A DNA stretch of 64,000 bases from Pseudisothecium myosuroides (Eukaryota > Streptophyta > Bryopsida > Hypnales > Lembophyllaceae): positions 18,104,001 through 18,168,000 of the forward strand of contig OX637296.1 in the NCBI GenBank assembly GCA_951799445.1, read 5' to 3'. A program made the translations under genes and the position numbers. The number at the start of each line of letters is the position of its first letter. Within the stretch, counting starts at the first letter, position 1. The notes under the pieces were generated by a model, which did not search any database, was not told the origin of the DNA, and saw nothing but the letters and a program-made list of their open reading frames with translations. Below are positions 11,447 to 23,398 of the stretch, one piece after another.

Positions 11447-12810
11447 GAACACAACCAGGTTCTGTTTTAATTTAACAGATTTTTATTTTAATTTGGGTGC
11501 CTAAGCGTTGTCCACTATTCCTTCCAAGCAATGGATCTTCTTAAATGCCTAATTTGTAGTTAAACTTGTAACTTCTACTACTAAGTATAACTTAAATGCA
11601 ATAAATAGAACTATTGGCCGAATAGATCAAGCTACTGTGGTTTTTTGTTCAGGTTAAGATAATCTAAATCTAATAGCATGAAGTTCTAGAGAATTTTACG
11701 CCCTTTCTAAAAATATAAAATTCGTTCTTATCCGACCTTCCTAGCCAAGGTTATGGACGGATGAAGTTTTGGCCTTTAGAAGCAAAACTTCATCCACACC
11801 TTTTACTTAGTTCCCTATTTTAGAATAATTTGGAATTTTACAGATATGATTAAATAATTATCTTATACTTTAATCCTAAGTTTCACTCCATGTGAGTACT
11901 TCCTTTAACTTTTCATCCAATTTTGACCCTAATCTTCATCCACCCATATCTTACTTGTTTTAACTCCGATTTCTAAGTATTTTATGTTTTTGGAAACCTC
12001 CGTGTATGTTCTACACTATTCTAAATTCACAAATGACTTGACCGCTAGTTTTAGAGGTCTGACTTACTCCTAAGCTTCGGCTCTACTTAATTTTACTAAT
12101 AAAATAAAAAGAGAGAGCTTTTAGAAGAATACCTCGGGGCTTGTGTCTTCAAATCGATTTTCTTGAACCTCCTCAAATTCCTCCACTTGGTCCATTTTTG
12201 ATGGTTTGTTTTTCTTTATTTTGTTTTGTTTTGTTTTGTTTTGTCTTTAATTTCAAAGTCAACGTAAACTATCTTCTATTCTTCTAACTTTTTCTTCCCA
12301 CCTCTTTTTTTTCCTCCTAATACTATCCTACTCTATTTGGAATGTTCTAATCGTTGACTTTGAATATTCTAAGGATTTTCTAACCACTACTTTGCCATTG
12401 ATTCTTTTCCCCCAATTCTTTGGCTACTTTTTAATGAGTTTCTCGTGCGCCTTCCTAATCCTCTTCTTCTACTAATTTCTCTTAATTCTAACTTTACTCA
12501 TCATCTCCTCCTTCCACATTGAAGGAATTGAGAGCTTGAGAGCTTGAGAGTTTGGAGAATGTTTTGTGTGTATGTGTTGTTGAGTTGAAATGTTGGTTTT
12601 CAAATGGAATCTGGCAGTGTTTGGCCTGTCAAGTATGCGCACGGATGGAGATTTTCAATAACTAGTATGCAACTTGTTAGCACACCTCTCCACCAACTTC
12701 AGTAAGGCTAACACACTTCCTCTGTACCTCAATTTTCTGATATTATGGCTTGAATGTCACAAGTTCTTGCTCTGGACAGGGCCTGGATCTCTCCATTCAC
12801 TCTGTGCTTT

Positions 12811-13216
12811 AGTCAACTCAGTTTGACCTCTCCATCTGAAATTTCAGACCTCTCTCATGTACTCACCATCTAAAATTACAGACCACTCCCCTCACAATCA
12901 CTCCATGGGGTCTCTCTGAAAATCTGAAATTTTTCTGCATTCTTTGAGTTTCTATGCACTCCCTGGATGTCTAAGGGACTTCAACCTTCTCAGTCAACTC
13001 AAGTTGACTCTACCATCTGAAATTTCAGACCTCTCTCATGCATTCACCATCTGAAATTGCAGACCACTCCCCTCACAATCACTCCATGGGGTGTCTCTCT
13101 AAAAATCTGAATTTTTCAGTATTCTTTGAGTTTCGATGCACTCCCTGGATATCTAAGGGACTTCAACCTTCTCAGTCAACTCAGATTGACTCTCCCATTT
13201 GAAATTTCAGACCTCT
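12811..13216. repeat. tandem subrepeat of about 180 bp inside the LTR-like element
   Basis: Two units and part of a third, each starting near AGTCAACTCA(A/G)(T/A)TTGAC and containing 'ATCTGAAATTTCAGACCTCTC' and 'CACTCCCTGGAT', lie head to tail. The right arm (about 33220-33630) carries the mirror copy. Confidence 0.7.
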
Positions 13217-13266
13217 CCTCTTCACTCACTTCAGTGCTTGGATCACTTGAGTACTCTCTATAAACA

Positions 13267-13294
13267 TTTTTTTTTTTTTTTTTTTTTTTTTTTT
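13267..13294 (+). repeat. poly-T tract (28 T)
   Basis: This is a homopolymer within the LTR-like repeat. The mirrored tract in the right copy (33147-33176) has 30 A. It is the only length difference I see between the two copies. Confidence 0.85.
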
Positions 13295-13478
13295 CTTCAC
13301 AGACTCTCCGGCGATTGTAGGTGCACAAGGGGGTCACTTTGGTTTTGGTTCAACTTGGTTGACGGCTATAGTCTGAAATTTTGGTTCACTCTAACCTATG
13401 AAAATTCTAAAATTTGGAGAAGGAGAATTGGAGAATTCTTTCTAAAAAAAATAAATACGGAAAAAATTAATTTAGAGG

Positions 13479-13640
13479 CAAAGCTTTGCTGTTCGGGGGG
13501 GTTAGGCCCCAAATTTGACAACAATCAAAGAAGAAAGGAAAGAAATAAGACCAAAATAAATGGACTTGAAGCGATAGCTTCGCCGTTCGGGGGGTTGAGG
13601 CCCCAATTTGAACAACAATCAAAGAGGAAAATACAAAATA
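13479..13640. repeat. two imperfect units of about 80 bp
   Basis: Each unit contains a GC-rich hairpin-like piece (GCTTTGCTGTTCGGGGG or CTTCGCCGTTCGGGGG), then GAGGCCCCAA(A)TTTGA and ACAACAATCAAAGA. A third, shortened piece follows near 13670. Such GC-rich inserts are common in long plant LTRs (family knowledge). Their role here is unknown. Confidence 0.55.
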
Positions 13641-15476
13641 GGACCAACAAATTAGGCTCGAAGTCAAAGCTTCGCCGTCCCAAATGGGACAAGAAAAACA
13701 AAGAATGCACACGAAGGTTAGTACAACACACAACTACCACTTGGTTAATTGGAAAGTTAGTACAAGATAATCACATAAACTTGGTTAGATCAAATGTTAG
13801 TACAAAAACACACAATTAAAAGAACCCAAGGCCCCCTAAAGCGGCATCGCCAAGGTACGGAAGGGGGTATTTTGGGGATTAGTATAACACCCAAAGAGAC
13901 ATAATTAGTACACAAAAATCTCCACAAAACACATCACAATTCAACAAAACTTTGAAGGGACCCCAAGTCCTTCAAAGCTTTACAAAATAACAACAACTGA
14001 AACCGAAAACACACGTTTTACAAATTTGGAACCGAAAATTGGCCCAAGTAGAACAACGTGCAAAGATTGTTAACAAAAATGGTACAAAGGGGTGAGTTGA
14101 GAGGAGAAGAGGTGCCCCTTAAATACTCTTCTAAGGGCACCCACCTCCTCTCATTTCTTTGCGGTAAACCTATCTTTTGAGATTTTAATCTCAAATTATC
14201 AATTTTGACTTTCTACGTTGGACCATTTTCTAACTTTTGGAGATTAACTCCAAATCACAAACGGATTGCGCCATTAGCTTCAGAAGGCCATTTTTAGTCC
14301 AAGGGTCCCCCGACCTCCTAATTTGACGTCAAAAACTCAATAAAACTTAGCGCTAACTAAACACCAAAATGGATTAAAAAATCCAGTTCCTAGAGTTTGA
14401 CTTTTCTGAGAAAAGTAACTAGCCTAGGCTCTTTAGTAGGTTTGAGGGAGTAAGGAAAGACCTAATTTTGACCCTATTCCGAATTCGTATGCTCCCGGGA
14501 TGCCGGTCAACTCCCACCGTAATCTTCAATTTTGCCGGTACAAGGAGAATCTTGTCAATTTGGGTACTTCTGGCAATCGGAATACCTTGAAACTTGTTGG
14601 AGCGTCTTATTAACATAAAAGAAGCTATTCTAATTTTTAGTGAGATTTTACCGCAACCTGGATAATTTCCAAGAATTTTCCATCTTAAGTTTTGGCGGTT
14701 GACCGTTCGGAAAAGCATCTTCTGAGGATCAGAAAATTCCAAAACTTCTTGCAGAATCTCTCATTGAATTCTACAAAAGGTGTGTAAGTCCATCTCTTGA
14801 CTTACACAATGGTCAAGGGAGAATTAAATTTTACAATCTCCCTTAATTGTCAATTTAAGGGAGTCTTTTACATAGAAAGAACTCTCGGCAAAGCAACTTT
14901 GCCATCAAGCTTCCAATGTAATTTATCCCTAAAATATCGTCTTTGAATATAAAACCTCCTTCATCAGGTTGTGCTGCGTTTCTTCAACCTGCAAGCTAAC
15001 AATTGGAGTTTCTACGGAAAGTGAAAATTGATTGGAACTTGAAACCTATCCGTGAACTGGCTTCTAGGTTTCTCACCAAGTTCTCTCGGACCAATTTTAG
15101 CCAAATTTTGTCACATGCATGGTATTCTCAGGTAAATTGGCCTTTTCTACTAAATATCTATAATTTGTACAATTCACAGGTTTCTATCCTATTTACATGT
15201 GATAATTAGTTTAATTTAGGGAAATACTCTATTTAAGACCAAATACCTATAATAGCATGTGACATACATATTTTGGTTTTACACTCTTTTTTGGGTTTTT
15301 TGTATATAAAACTACACTCAAAATAATTAAAAACAGAAAAAAGATGACTGTGAGTCTCAAGTGACAAACAGGGAGCTCACAATGGACAGGCTACCTTACT
15401 ATACCATGAAGTTAGTCAATTTCACAATCACTCCACTAGTTGCAACAAATGCACAACAAGTAGTTCTAGGGTTTCT

Positions 15477-16410
15477 TTAACCCCTAAAGGACCAACATGA
15501 ATTTTTTGGCAACATAGATATTTTGGGCAGGTACATGTGACTGGAGATTTGCATATTTTGGGCTGAAATTTTTATAGAAGGTGGGGACGAGGAATATCTT
15601 TCATATGCACCAAATTTCATGACATTTGGAAATACGAGTCAAAAGTTATGGCCTAATATGTTGTTTGTTGGTCAACTCGGGCAGTCCGGGCAGATAAAAA
15701 AAAATCACTTTTTTCAAAAATAAAAATTTGAATTTGAATATTAGATTTATATATATGTGGAAAGCTTTGAATCATTCCATTTTGATAAATGAGTCAAACG
15801 TTATGAGGATTTTTAGTTTGCGGGCAGTTATAGATTGTCTACTCTAAAATAAACTTTGAAGTCGTTTATTTCACTCAATTTTCAATATTTTTCAAAAAAA
15901 ATAAAATTGTAAGATGTAGATTGTTTATTACAACATTGCAACCATTGGGATTGTCATTTTTCAATTCCATAATTAACTTCTTAACAATTTAGTGTTTTGG
16001 AACCATTCTCTACTTCTTTCTACTTGCTATTTTTTTCCTATATGTTGTACAATTCCAAATAATTTGAGAATTTTCAAGCATGTAGCCAACTTGCCCTGAA
16101 GAATGAATCCAAAGAAGCACAAACCATTTAGGAATTTTTTTCATAATAATTTGACCTTGTGAAGTGCAGCTGCCCGGTTTTTTGCAAGGCCAAAAAAAGG
16201 ACTTTTGCCACTTCAAATACTAATATATTTCAATCTACATGATGGAAATTTCTGAAATTTTTCCCACATATTCTCAAACCAGAGTACTACAAGATCCTAC
16301 AGTTACATGTATCCAAAAATGATATTTTTCAAAAATTTGGTACTTGTACTAGAAATGGCAGTTTTGGAGCATTTTTGGTGAGAACATAGTCAAGGAACTT
16401 TAGGGGTTAA
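15477..16410 (+). mobile_element. piggyBac-like MITE, copy 3
   Basis: The left end is TTAA plus CCCCTAAAGGACCA, and the right end is GGAACTTTAGGGG plus TTAA. It is very similar to the copy at 44702-45878 along its whole length, including 'CATGACATTTGGAAATA' and 'AAAGTTATGGCCTAAT'. Confidence 0.7.
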
Positions 16411-16774
16411 TTGTGCACACCACTAGCTTGAGTTCATTGATTTTGCTACCACCACTTGATTGCAATAAGAAATTTTTTTCCCACAAGTATATATCATCAT
16501 GATTTTGATGTGTAATTTTTTTCAAAATAAAATGGAGATGTGGAAAAAAAGATATAAGGATGTGAACTGACAATCTAGAGCGCCTTCTCCATTCTCAAAA
16601 AATCGCCAAAAAATTCACCAAATACATACACTCGATCATTCTTTGATTGAATTGAACGATCAGATTCAATGGAGAAAAAAATCATCTAGGATCTTTTTGT
16701 AGTTCCCGGAGTATTAGTGAGGTTTACATTTCGAATTTTCTACAAATGTAGTTGTGGAAGACACATGGTGGTGT

Positions 16775-16794
16775 TAAAGTCCTTTAGGGGTTAA
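16775..16794 (+). mobile_element. solitary piggyBac-like terminus
   Basis: AAGTCCTTTAGGGG followed by TTAA has no matching left end after 16410. It may be a truncated copy abutting copy 3. Confidence 0.4.
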
Positions 16795-17552
16795 TCACAA
16801 GGTACCTCAAACCAAGGACCAAGAGCCGAAGTTTGTCAAAAGTATGTCAAATGAACACTGTTTAAAAGTTGGTGGTTTGTCTCTAACTTAAAATAAACAC
16901 GACATGAAATTCCTCCAAGCACCAAAGTTGGTCTCTATTTTAGTTTGGTACCTAGTTTTAATTTGCGTCACAACAAGGTCATATTCATTAAAATGAAAGA
17001 AGGTGACGTCTCATTTTAATTTTGAGACTATATTTAGTATGAAAAAGAGTTCAATAATTTGAGACAATTTGATAAATTGAGACTGTAATATACCAAGAGA
17101 ACTACAAATTTAGGTACGTATGAGAAACAACACCAACACATGTCATTCTGCACACTACAATTCCATATTTTATGTCGATATATGGATCCATTGTTAAATT
17201 CACGTGCTTTTTTTGTCTCTTCAAGTAGACTCGCTTCGCACTTTTGCAAGGAAAGGTGTTCCAAAGAATTCAATGACATTCAAACTAAGGTCATTTATAA
17301 CAAATAAATAATTATTAGATTGGCTACAAAAACATTCTGCATAATTACAGATATAGAAATTCAAAAATATTCATTATAAATGATAAAAGTGCATGTGCCC
17401 TTCTAAACAAACAAACATGGACATTTGAAATACAAGTAATAAGGAGAAAAATACTCCATATAATATAGAAAATAACAATAAATTCAATTTTCTTATATTA
17501 AAAAAAATACAGAACATCCATTTCTAGTATAATCAAATAAAAATCAGCACAA
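16795..17552. other. intergenic, no gene seen
   Basis: The stretch is AT-rich with only short chance open frames. Confidence 0.5.
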
Positions 17553-17815
17553 TAGAGTTATTTGTAAAGTACCCTAAACTGGGGTTTAAACCCGTGAGTT
17601 TTGTGAAAAAGTTGGTTGAGTTAAAAAAGTCGGAATAAAAGTGGGTATGAAACTTATTTTTCCATCAAAATGGTGCCTAAAAAAGTTTGGTCCCCACTTT
17701 TGAGGTTGTGTGTCATAAGTATCTTGCAAAATTTTTTGACACTTCAACTATAGTTGCCTTTTCAATTTCAGAAAAAGTTCTGCTCAAACTAGGGGGGACT
17801 TTACGAATAACTCTA
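17553..17815. mobile_element. 263-bp foldback MITE
   Basis: It has inverted ends TAGAGTTATTTGTAAAGT and ACTTTACGAATAACTCTA. A second copy is nested in the MITE at 44702-45878 and shares the 'GGGGTTTAAACCC' block. It is non-coding. Confidence 0.7.
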
Positions 17816-18076
17816 ATGTACTAAAGGAAATTGCAAACGAAATCTTACTACTTCTTCTTCCTCCCTATTTTTTTTCCATTTTCTTTTGGACATAAAATGG
17901 TAAAAAAATAACCTATCAACTTTGAAAATTCTACACAAACTCTCTTTTATACCTATTTTTTTTTTCCTCCATATTTGTTTCCTTCATTTTTATTTTTATT
18001 TCTTTTTATTTTTAAAATATCTAAGCTATAAACAACTAATACTCCAAAATAATGACTTCCTATGCCTATAAGCTAT
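17816..18076. other. AT-rich 3' flank of the DUF7869-like gene
   Basis: The stretch has T-rich runs on the plus strand. It probably includes the 3' untranslated region of the minus-strand gene ending at 18077. Confidence 0.4.
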
Positions 18077-20938
18077 TCAACTTCGTGCCGAGGATGCTTT
18101 CTTCCTTTCAGCAACAATGTTCGCCTCCACGGACTCTTTGATGATGCAGATTTGCGTTTTTGGGATTTTGAATTCTGGATCTACCGTTTCTGCTCTCACG
18201 CAAGGCTTCCAAGCTGTCATTAGGATATTCGTGTGATTCCAACTCGAGGAGACCTCTGTGTCTTCACACCATATATTCCCTTTTTTAGTGTCCCACCCAA
18301 GATATGTATCCTCGTCAACGTGCTCAAATGACATTGGCATCCAGTACTGCAAGTGAATGAAATTGATATGCCCTGGATCCGGACTAGGGTTTGACAAAGC
18401 TCGAGCAAGCCAAAACGGTTTAAGGTCACCCTTTACGGGACATACTGCGAGAAAATAACCGGCAAATATATCACGACCAACACGGAACGAAGCACGTGGA
18501 CGGTCACGCTTCTTTCCAACAAAGGGTGCATCCTCTGCAAACTCTTCACGCACACTACCATCCTGTAGGAATTGGTTCAGGTATTGGTCTTCCTTTTCAT
18601 TGGTCACTATTGAATTTGGCCAAAATCCATCCCGCAATATATCACGTGCCATAAGTGGTTCATGCAAAGCACTTCTCACACCTTCCCAGTACTTCATCAC
18701 TGGCTCATTCTTCCTCCGGAACTCCCCAGACAAGTCTTGATTGGCCATTCCAGACCACACAGCAATGTACCCGTCTACACCCTTACAAACCTCATTGAAG
18801 CCCTTCATCACTTTAGGTGACAAAGGTAGAAGGTTGCCTCTTGGCAATTTAGGACGCCCATCAGCTGTCTCCTTCCACAAACAAATCCCCCCACCTTCCT
18901 TTGGCAACCAATCAATGTCTGTACATTGAATTTTGTACTGCATCAGGGGCCACCCATTTGAATCTTTAAAGAACTTGAATTGCTGGGCCTGTGAATGACC
19001 CATTAGAGATTCATCCCCTGCATGCAAGTACCCTTCTACAAACTTTTTGAAATCAGGAACCTCTTCAATGAGATGAGGAATTACGGGTTGCGTTTCACAA
19101 TCCATGAAGGACTTCATCAACCTCAGAATTGTGAGATAGTCATTAGTCTTCAACATGCTGCTCCAACGACCGAATAGAGCATCAATGTCCTCGTGAGTGT
19201 GTCCAATAACGAGGAAATTCACGTAGACCTCACAAAAAACGGCTCTGTATACAAGCAGAGAACAGAATGCAAAAACCCACCGATTTTTGTTGTCACCTAC
19301 ACAATTGTCAAGTTGAAGATTCAATGTTGGAGGAAGACGTTGGGGTTCAACCACATCCTCAAAACGAGGGGGGAGAGATTCCACACATATTTCTGAGCCT
19401 TCCAACAAGGCTTTTGACAATGGATTAATCACATCCACGGGAAACAAGTGGCGCGAGGAGAATTTTGGTTCAGCCTCAAGATCTCGCAACAACTTCGCAA
19501 TAGAGCCCACGGTGTGATTAGAGTCCGATGCAAAGATGTCTAAGCTATAGTGCACATATCTCACATCTCCATGCCCGTGGGCTATCATGCCCGTAATAGC
19601 GAGAGGCAGCTTCATCAATGAATCGGTGCCCTTGTTCTTGTGAGAATAATGGGGAGAAGCCGTCTTTGAGTGATCCATCTTGTCATGAATTATGGTAATA
19701 ACCTTCTCCGGATACTTCTCGTACACTGCACGGTTTGCATAATACAGCTCCCTATGAGCTTGCTGTCTATTGAGGTGAATTTTCAACTGTAAAGTCCAAA
19801 ACTCTTGCGCCCGTGAACGTGGAGTACAAGCGCTCCTCAGTTGCATGAATCTATCGCACTCGGCACAACGAGCAAAATTGTCACCACGAGCTTTTGGAGA
19901 GTATTCCGGAAATGAAGCTCGACGGATGCTGCTCAACCCGCTTGTTGAAATATGTGGCAATTGAAAGGTCGAATTGACGTTGTTGATCTCCGGCAAATGG
20001 TCCTTCCATTGAAATGATGAAGGCAAGACCATGGATGGAACTTTCTCCCCAGACTGAAGCGTCCTTGATTTGTGAGGCATCGGGTCCGCTTCCCTCTCAA
20101 GAATCAATCGAAGTGTGGCCGTCGCTTGTACGGTTTGAGTCCGTGGCTTCTTCAAGCCAAGGTTACCATGGTGCAACGGCGGCTTATCAAGTTTAGCCAT
20201 GCCCTTGTATCTATAAAAGGTAGCTTTCGATATCCCATGAATGGAGCACCAGGCAGTGGGGCAAACTTCACGATGTGACAAAGTGATCATGTCCCTCCCA
20301 TTGGCATCAGAGTGGATTTGCTTGTGCACGTCAAGGAGACGCGATATACGTAATTTCACTCCGCCGTCCACATGAAGAACGGTCCGAATGGCTTGAATCT
20401 GCCCACGCGAAAACGGTTGCAAACAATTCTTCGGGCAACAATTCTTGGTAGACACTTCAATGATTGCCTGAGGGGTGAGGAGAGCTTCTCTCTTTGGAGG
20501 GTTGTTTGGTTCTTTCCTCTCCCGAAAACTCTCATAAGAACGAACTCCACTTCGAACGCGCCGGGTAGATGCAATGACTGCGGCCTTGTATATAGAAGTC
20601 TGATCATGGTCATAAAGCCTAGCACCGTTGAGATAGGTCCTCGATATCGGCCAAGAGTGCATTGACCACATCCACTGCGACGGAACATCGGCCTCACAAA
20701 GAGACTCCGCAATTTGAATTGCGACCCGGTCATCTCCAAGTGGTTTCCCGTCCATATCAATGACAAGGTCTGCATCAACGCTGTGGCAAATTCCTTTTGC
20801 CACCTCCGTCCCAGATTCATTTGTCAGTGTCACGCACTTGGTATACCATGAGGCACGAGGGATGCCTTCACAGGGTGCCACACCGGCCGGCAAAGTTGGC
20901 ACCGGATCTACAAACCCGTTTGCGAAAGGATTGTTCAT
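18077..20938 (-). CDS. large DUF7869-like protein, candidate RNase H-fold transposase (953 codons)
   Basis: This is one uninterrupted frame from ATG 20938 to a stop at 18077. Around residues 200-260 there is a Cys/His-containing helical segment with a helix-turn-helix-like stretch (WCSIHGISKATFYRYKG). Near residues 350-360 a CAEC motif may be half a zinc site. Then come three blocks typical of the family I know as DUF7869: IIHDKMDHSKT (about residue 420), LQLDNCVGDNKNR (about 540) and GHTHEDIDALF (about 580). Their spaced acidic residues resemble the DD(E/D) triad of RNase H-fold transposases. The transposase role is inference. CTGCAG directly precedes the ATG and follows a T-rich run, so this may be the last exon of a spliced gene whose intron is full of the 9+3+9 palindromes. 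It is the largest intact gene between the inverted repeats. Confidence 0.7.
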   Translation of the reverse strand: MNNPFANGFVDPVPTLPAGVAPCEGIPRASWYTKCVTLTNESGTEVAKGICHSVDADLVIDMDGKPLGDDRVAIQIAESLCEADVPSQWMWSMHSWPISRTYLNGARLYDHDQTSIYKAAVIASTRRVRSGVRSYESFRERKEPNNPPKREALLTPQAIIEVSTKNCCPKNCLQPFSRGQIQAIRTVLHVDGGVKLRISRLLDVHKQIHSDANGRDMITLSHREVCPTAWCSIHGISKATFYRYKGMAKLDKPPLHHGNLGLKKPRTQTVQATATLRLILEREADPMPHKSRTLQSGEKVPSMVLPSSFQWKDHLPEINNVNSTFQLPHISTSGLSSIRRASFPEYSPKARGDNFARCAECDRFMQLRSACTPRSRAQEFWTLQLKIHLNRQQAHRELYYANRAVYEKYPEKVITIIHDKMDHSKTASPHYSHKNKGTDSLMKLPLAITGMIAHGHGDVRYVHYSLDIFASDSNHTVGSIAKLLRDLEAEPKFSSRHLFPVDVINPLSKALLEGSEICVESLPPRFEDVVEPQRLPPTLNLQLDNCVGDNKNRWVFAFCSLLVYRAVFCEVYVNFLVIGHTHEDIDALFGRWSSMLKTNDYLTILRLMKSFMDCETQPVIPHLIEEVPDFKKFVEGYLHAGDESLMGHSQAQQFKFFKDSNGWPLMQYKIQCTDIDWLPKEGGGICLWKETADGRPKLPRGNLLPLSPKVMKGFNEVCKGVDGYIAVWSGMANQDLSGEFRRKNEPVMKYWEGVRSALHEPLMARDILRDGFWPNSIVTNEKEDQYLNQFLQDGSVREEFAEDAPFVGKKRDRPRASFRVGRDIFAGYFLAVCPVKGDLKPFWLARALSNPSPDPGHINFIHLQYWMPMSFEHVDEDTYLGWDTKKGNIWCEDTEVSSSWNHTNILMTAWKPCVRAETVDPEFKIPKTQICIIKESVEANIVAERKKASSARS

Positions 20939-20960
20939 TCTGCAGCCAGTAAAATTAAAA
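20939..20960 (-). promoter_or_regulatory. probable 3' splice site just upstream of the 953-codon ORF
   Basis: On the minus strand a T-rich run leads to GGCTGCAG, one base before the ATG. This is a good acceptor, which implies an upstream, perhaps non-coding, exon. Confidence 0.5.
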
Positions 20961-21223
20961 TAAGTTAAAGGATAGAAGCGAAGACATTAGACAAGCAGTA
21001 CATTATTAAAATTCAATGAGCACTGTATCAATTCCATGAGCACCTCTATATAATGAATTCAATGAATACTATAAGACATCACATGAAAAACTTGAATTCC
21101 CGGTTAGAATATTTCATATACTCTGACGATATTATCTTAAGATCAGATATAACCATTAGAATTAATATACATAATTTATCACAGATTCAAAGATAATCTA
21201 GTGGAAACATATAATGCTCTATG

Positions 21224-22500
21224 AGTACATTACCTTCGACACGAAGCTGAATAAGCGAAACTATTTCTCAGACTCTCACCAATTTATTTTGGACTCGAAG
21301 ATAAAGCAACGGAAAATTATTTTGACCCTAACTATTCTACCTTCGACACGAAGATAGAAGAGGTGGAAACTTTTCTCACAGTCTCATTATTTTATCTTAG
21401 ACTCGAAGATAAACCAACGCAATAATATTTTGGACCCTAGCTATTCTATCTTCTATTCAAAGTTTAAGAGGTGGAAATGTTTCTCACAGTCTGACTATTT
21501 CATCTTAGACTCAAAGATAAACCAATGCTACAATATTCTGGACCCCGGATATTCTATCTACTACTCTAAAATGGAGAGGTAGAAATGTAAATCACACCCT
21601 GACAATTTTATCTTTGACTCGAAGATAAAACAACGGTAATATACTCTAGACTCTTACTACTCTTTCCTCGGCTCAAAGATAAAGATATAGACATATTTCT
21701 CATACTCTCTCTATGTTACCTTAGACTCGAAGATAAAGCAATTGTGAAATATTGCAGACCATGACAACCCTATCTTCGGCTCGAAGATAAAGATGTACAT
21801 ATATCTCTCTCACACACACTATTTTATCACAAAAACGAAGATACAACAATAGTACAATATTCTGGACTGTGACTACTGTATCTTCTTCTCAAAGATGAAG
21901 AAGTGGAATTCTTCTTCGCCCTGACAGGATTATCTTAAGCCGAATCACAAAACAGTAGTAAAAGATTTCAGTAGTAAAAGATTTCACTAGCAAAAGATTT
22001 TAAGATCCCTCTATTCTATCTTTGGCTCGAAGATAAGAATGTACATATAATTCTCTCAGTCCCACTAGTTTATCCTAGAGTCGAAGACGAACGAAGGATG
22101 AAATTTCCAAGACAATGAATATTTTATCCAGGTTTCAAAGGTGAAGACACCTATATGTTCATGCATCCTCATTACTTTTATCTTCGACTCGAGGATAACG
22201 TACATATTTCTTAGACGGATTATTTGGTAAATCCATGAAGTACTGATCTGTACACACTGTGGTATTGTCATATTTATTAACAGAGAAACATTTATCCTTG
22301 ATTCGAAGATAAACCTGATTTCGTATATGTGTCATACATGGCCACCACCATAGGTTAGCCTGTAGTATGCAAAGACCGTAGAAAACAATATTCAACTCAT
22401 ACATCGAGTAGTTAAACATTCATGGGGTCACGTTTATCTTCGAGTCAAAGATAACCAGAATATCATTTGAGAGTTTTCAGTATCCTCGATCCCAGGATAA
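21224..22500. repeat. palindrome cluster 2, about 18 degenerate 9+3+9 copies
   Basis: Copies with arms close to TTATCTTCG / CGAAGATAA occur at about 21233, 21285, 21340, 21393, 21450, 21505, 21607, 21660, 21713, 21770, 21832, 21882, 22014, 22070, 22180, 22292, 22433 and 22484. Much of 21230-21790 is spaced about 52-60 bp, as in an old tandem array. It lies directly upstream of the DUF7869-like gene on its strand, probably in an intron. Confidence 0.85.
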
Positions 22501-22540
22501 TTTGTATTCTAAGTCGTGGACGGAAAGATCATTGCTTCTG

Positions 22541-22693
22541 CTATTTACGGCGTATAATGCGGTCCTCTCTATCCATATGGACATCAACATAGAAGTCAAG
22601 AATATCGTCCTTTGAATGATCAACGCAGAAGACAACCTGATCCACATCCAGCACGATGACTGAAGCGTCGGATCCAACTACAGCACTACGTAG
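22541..22693 (-). other. small open frame upstream of the palindrome cluster, possible exon
   Basis: After a TGA at 22696-22694, 50 codons run to a TAG at 22543. The peptide is acidic and protein-like (VIVLDVDQVVFCVDHSKDD ...). It has no ATG near the start. CGCC|GTAAAT near the end could be a donor, but joining it to the acceptor at 20939 gives a stop in that phase. I do not recognise it. Confidence 0.3.
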
Positions 22694-22699
22694 TCACAG

Positions 22700-23398
22700 C
22701 ATTTGTACTCGGAAGTACTCTATATGAAACTGGCGGAAATGAACGGCAAACAAAACAATGAGCTTACAAGAATGAGAGCGAAACTCAGGTCCGTAGACTG
22801 TACTGGTTCGGGAAACACTAGCAGAAAATTGCATAAGCATAATTTCAAAATCTGCGCCGCAGCGATGTTTGCAACGGTGATGAAAAAGAAAAATGAAGAA
22901 GAACTTGGTTGAGCAAGTGTGGGGCTCGCGGGGGGAGAGACGATGCTTGGATGGCGGGACAATCTAGGCGGGAAGTTCTGGAATTTGAACCGTTGAAAAC
23001 TTTCCAGGCTTAAGGGGGAAGTACCTCCTCGGTTCAGGGTGCGTTGACAATCTAATCATCCATAAAAAGGTAAGCGGCGGGACTGACAAATGTACTTTTT
23101 TATTTTAAAGGGCATCTTCCATCTTGTGCATATATAAATAGAGGGAATTAAACTTTGCCACTACTTTGCCAGCCACATTCCATTCTGGAATGTGGATTAC
23201 TCTTGGATTTGGCATTTGTCCAATTTAGGAGTTTGACGTGGCACCTTGCCTTCGACCATTGACATGAAATATTCTCTTTTTTAAGGTTCGGCTATAGTGT
23301 GTTTGCGACAAGTACCAGCACAAATTACTCAAAATCATGCGGCTAATGTGCAGCGGCCACAGAGAATGGAGTATTCATATCTAATCCATTTTGTAGGC
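22700..23398. other. flank with a TATA-like element, no gene seen
   Basis: A plus-strand 'CATATATAAATAGAG' near 23129 resembles a TATA box, but no gene follows within the next kilobase. The rest is unremarkable. Confidence 0.35.

Larger units (their letters stand above)
11411..15370 (+). mobile_element. left copy of a 3.96-kb LTR-like repeat (TG...CA)
   Basis: It begins TGTGAGTGTTTATTTACC and ends GTGACAAACA. The same sequence recurs reverse-complemented at 31071-35032. By eye the two differ in about four places, all transitions, plus a poly-T/poly-A length change (28 versus 30). TG...CA ends and the absence of coding frames fit a long solo LTR. I find no matching 5-bp target duplication (ATCTC before, GGGAG after), no primer-binding site downstream and no polypurine tract upstream. 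It truncates gene C at 11410. Open frames inside (for example 13199-13819, 14419-14742, 15003-15209) are not credible genes. Confidence 0.75.

Noticed and set aside
13199..13819. Open frame of 206 codons (mirror at 32622-33086)
   Set aside because: It lies inside the LTR-like repeat, runs through the poly-T tract and reads Lys/Arg/Asn-rich random-looking sequence with the subrepeat translated twice.
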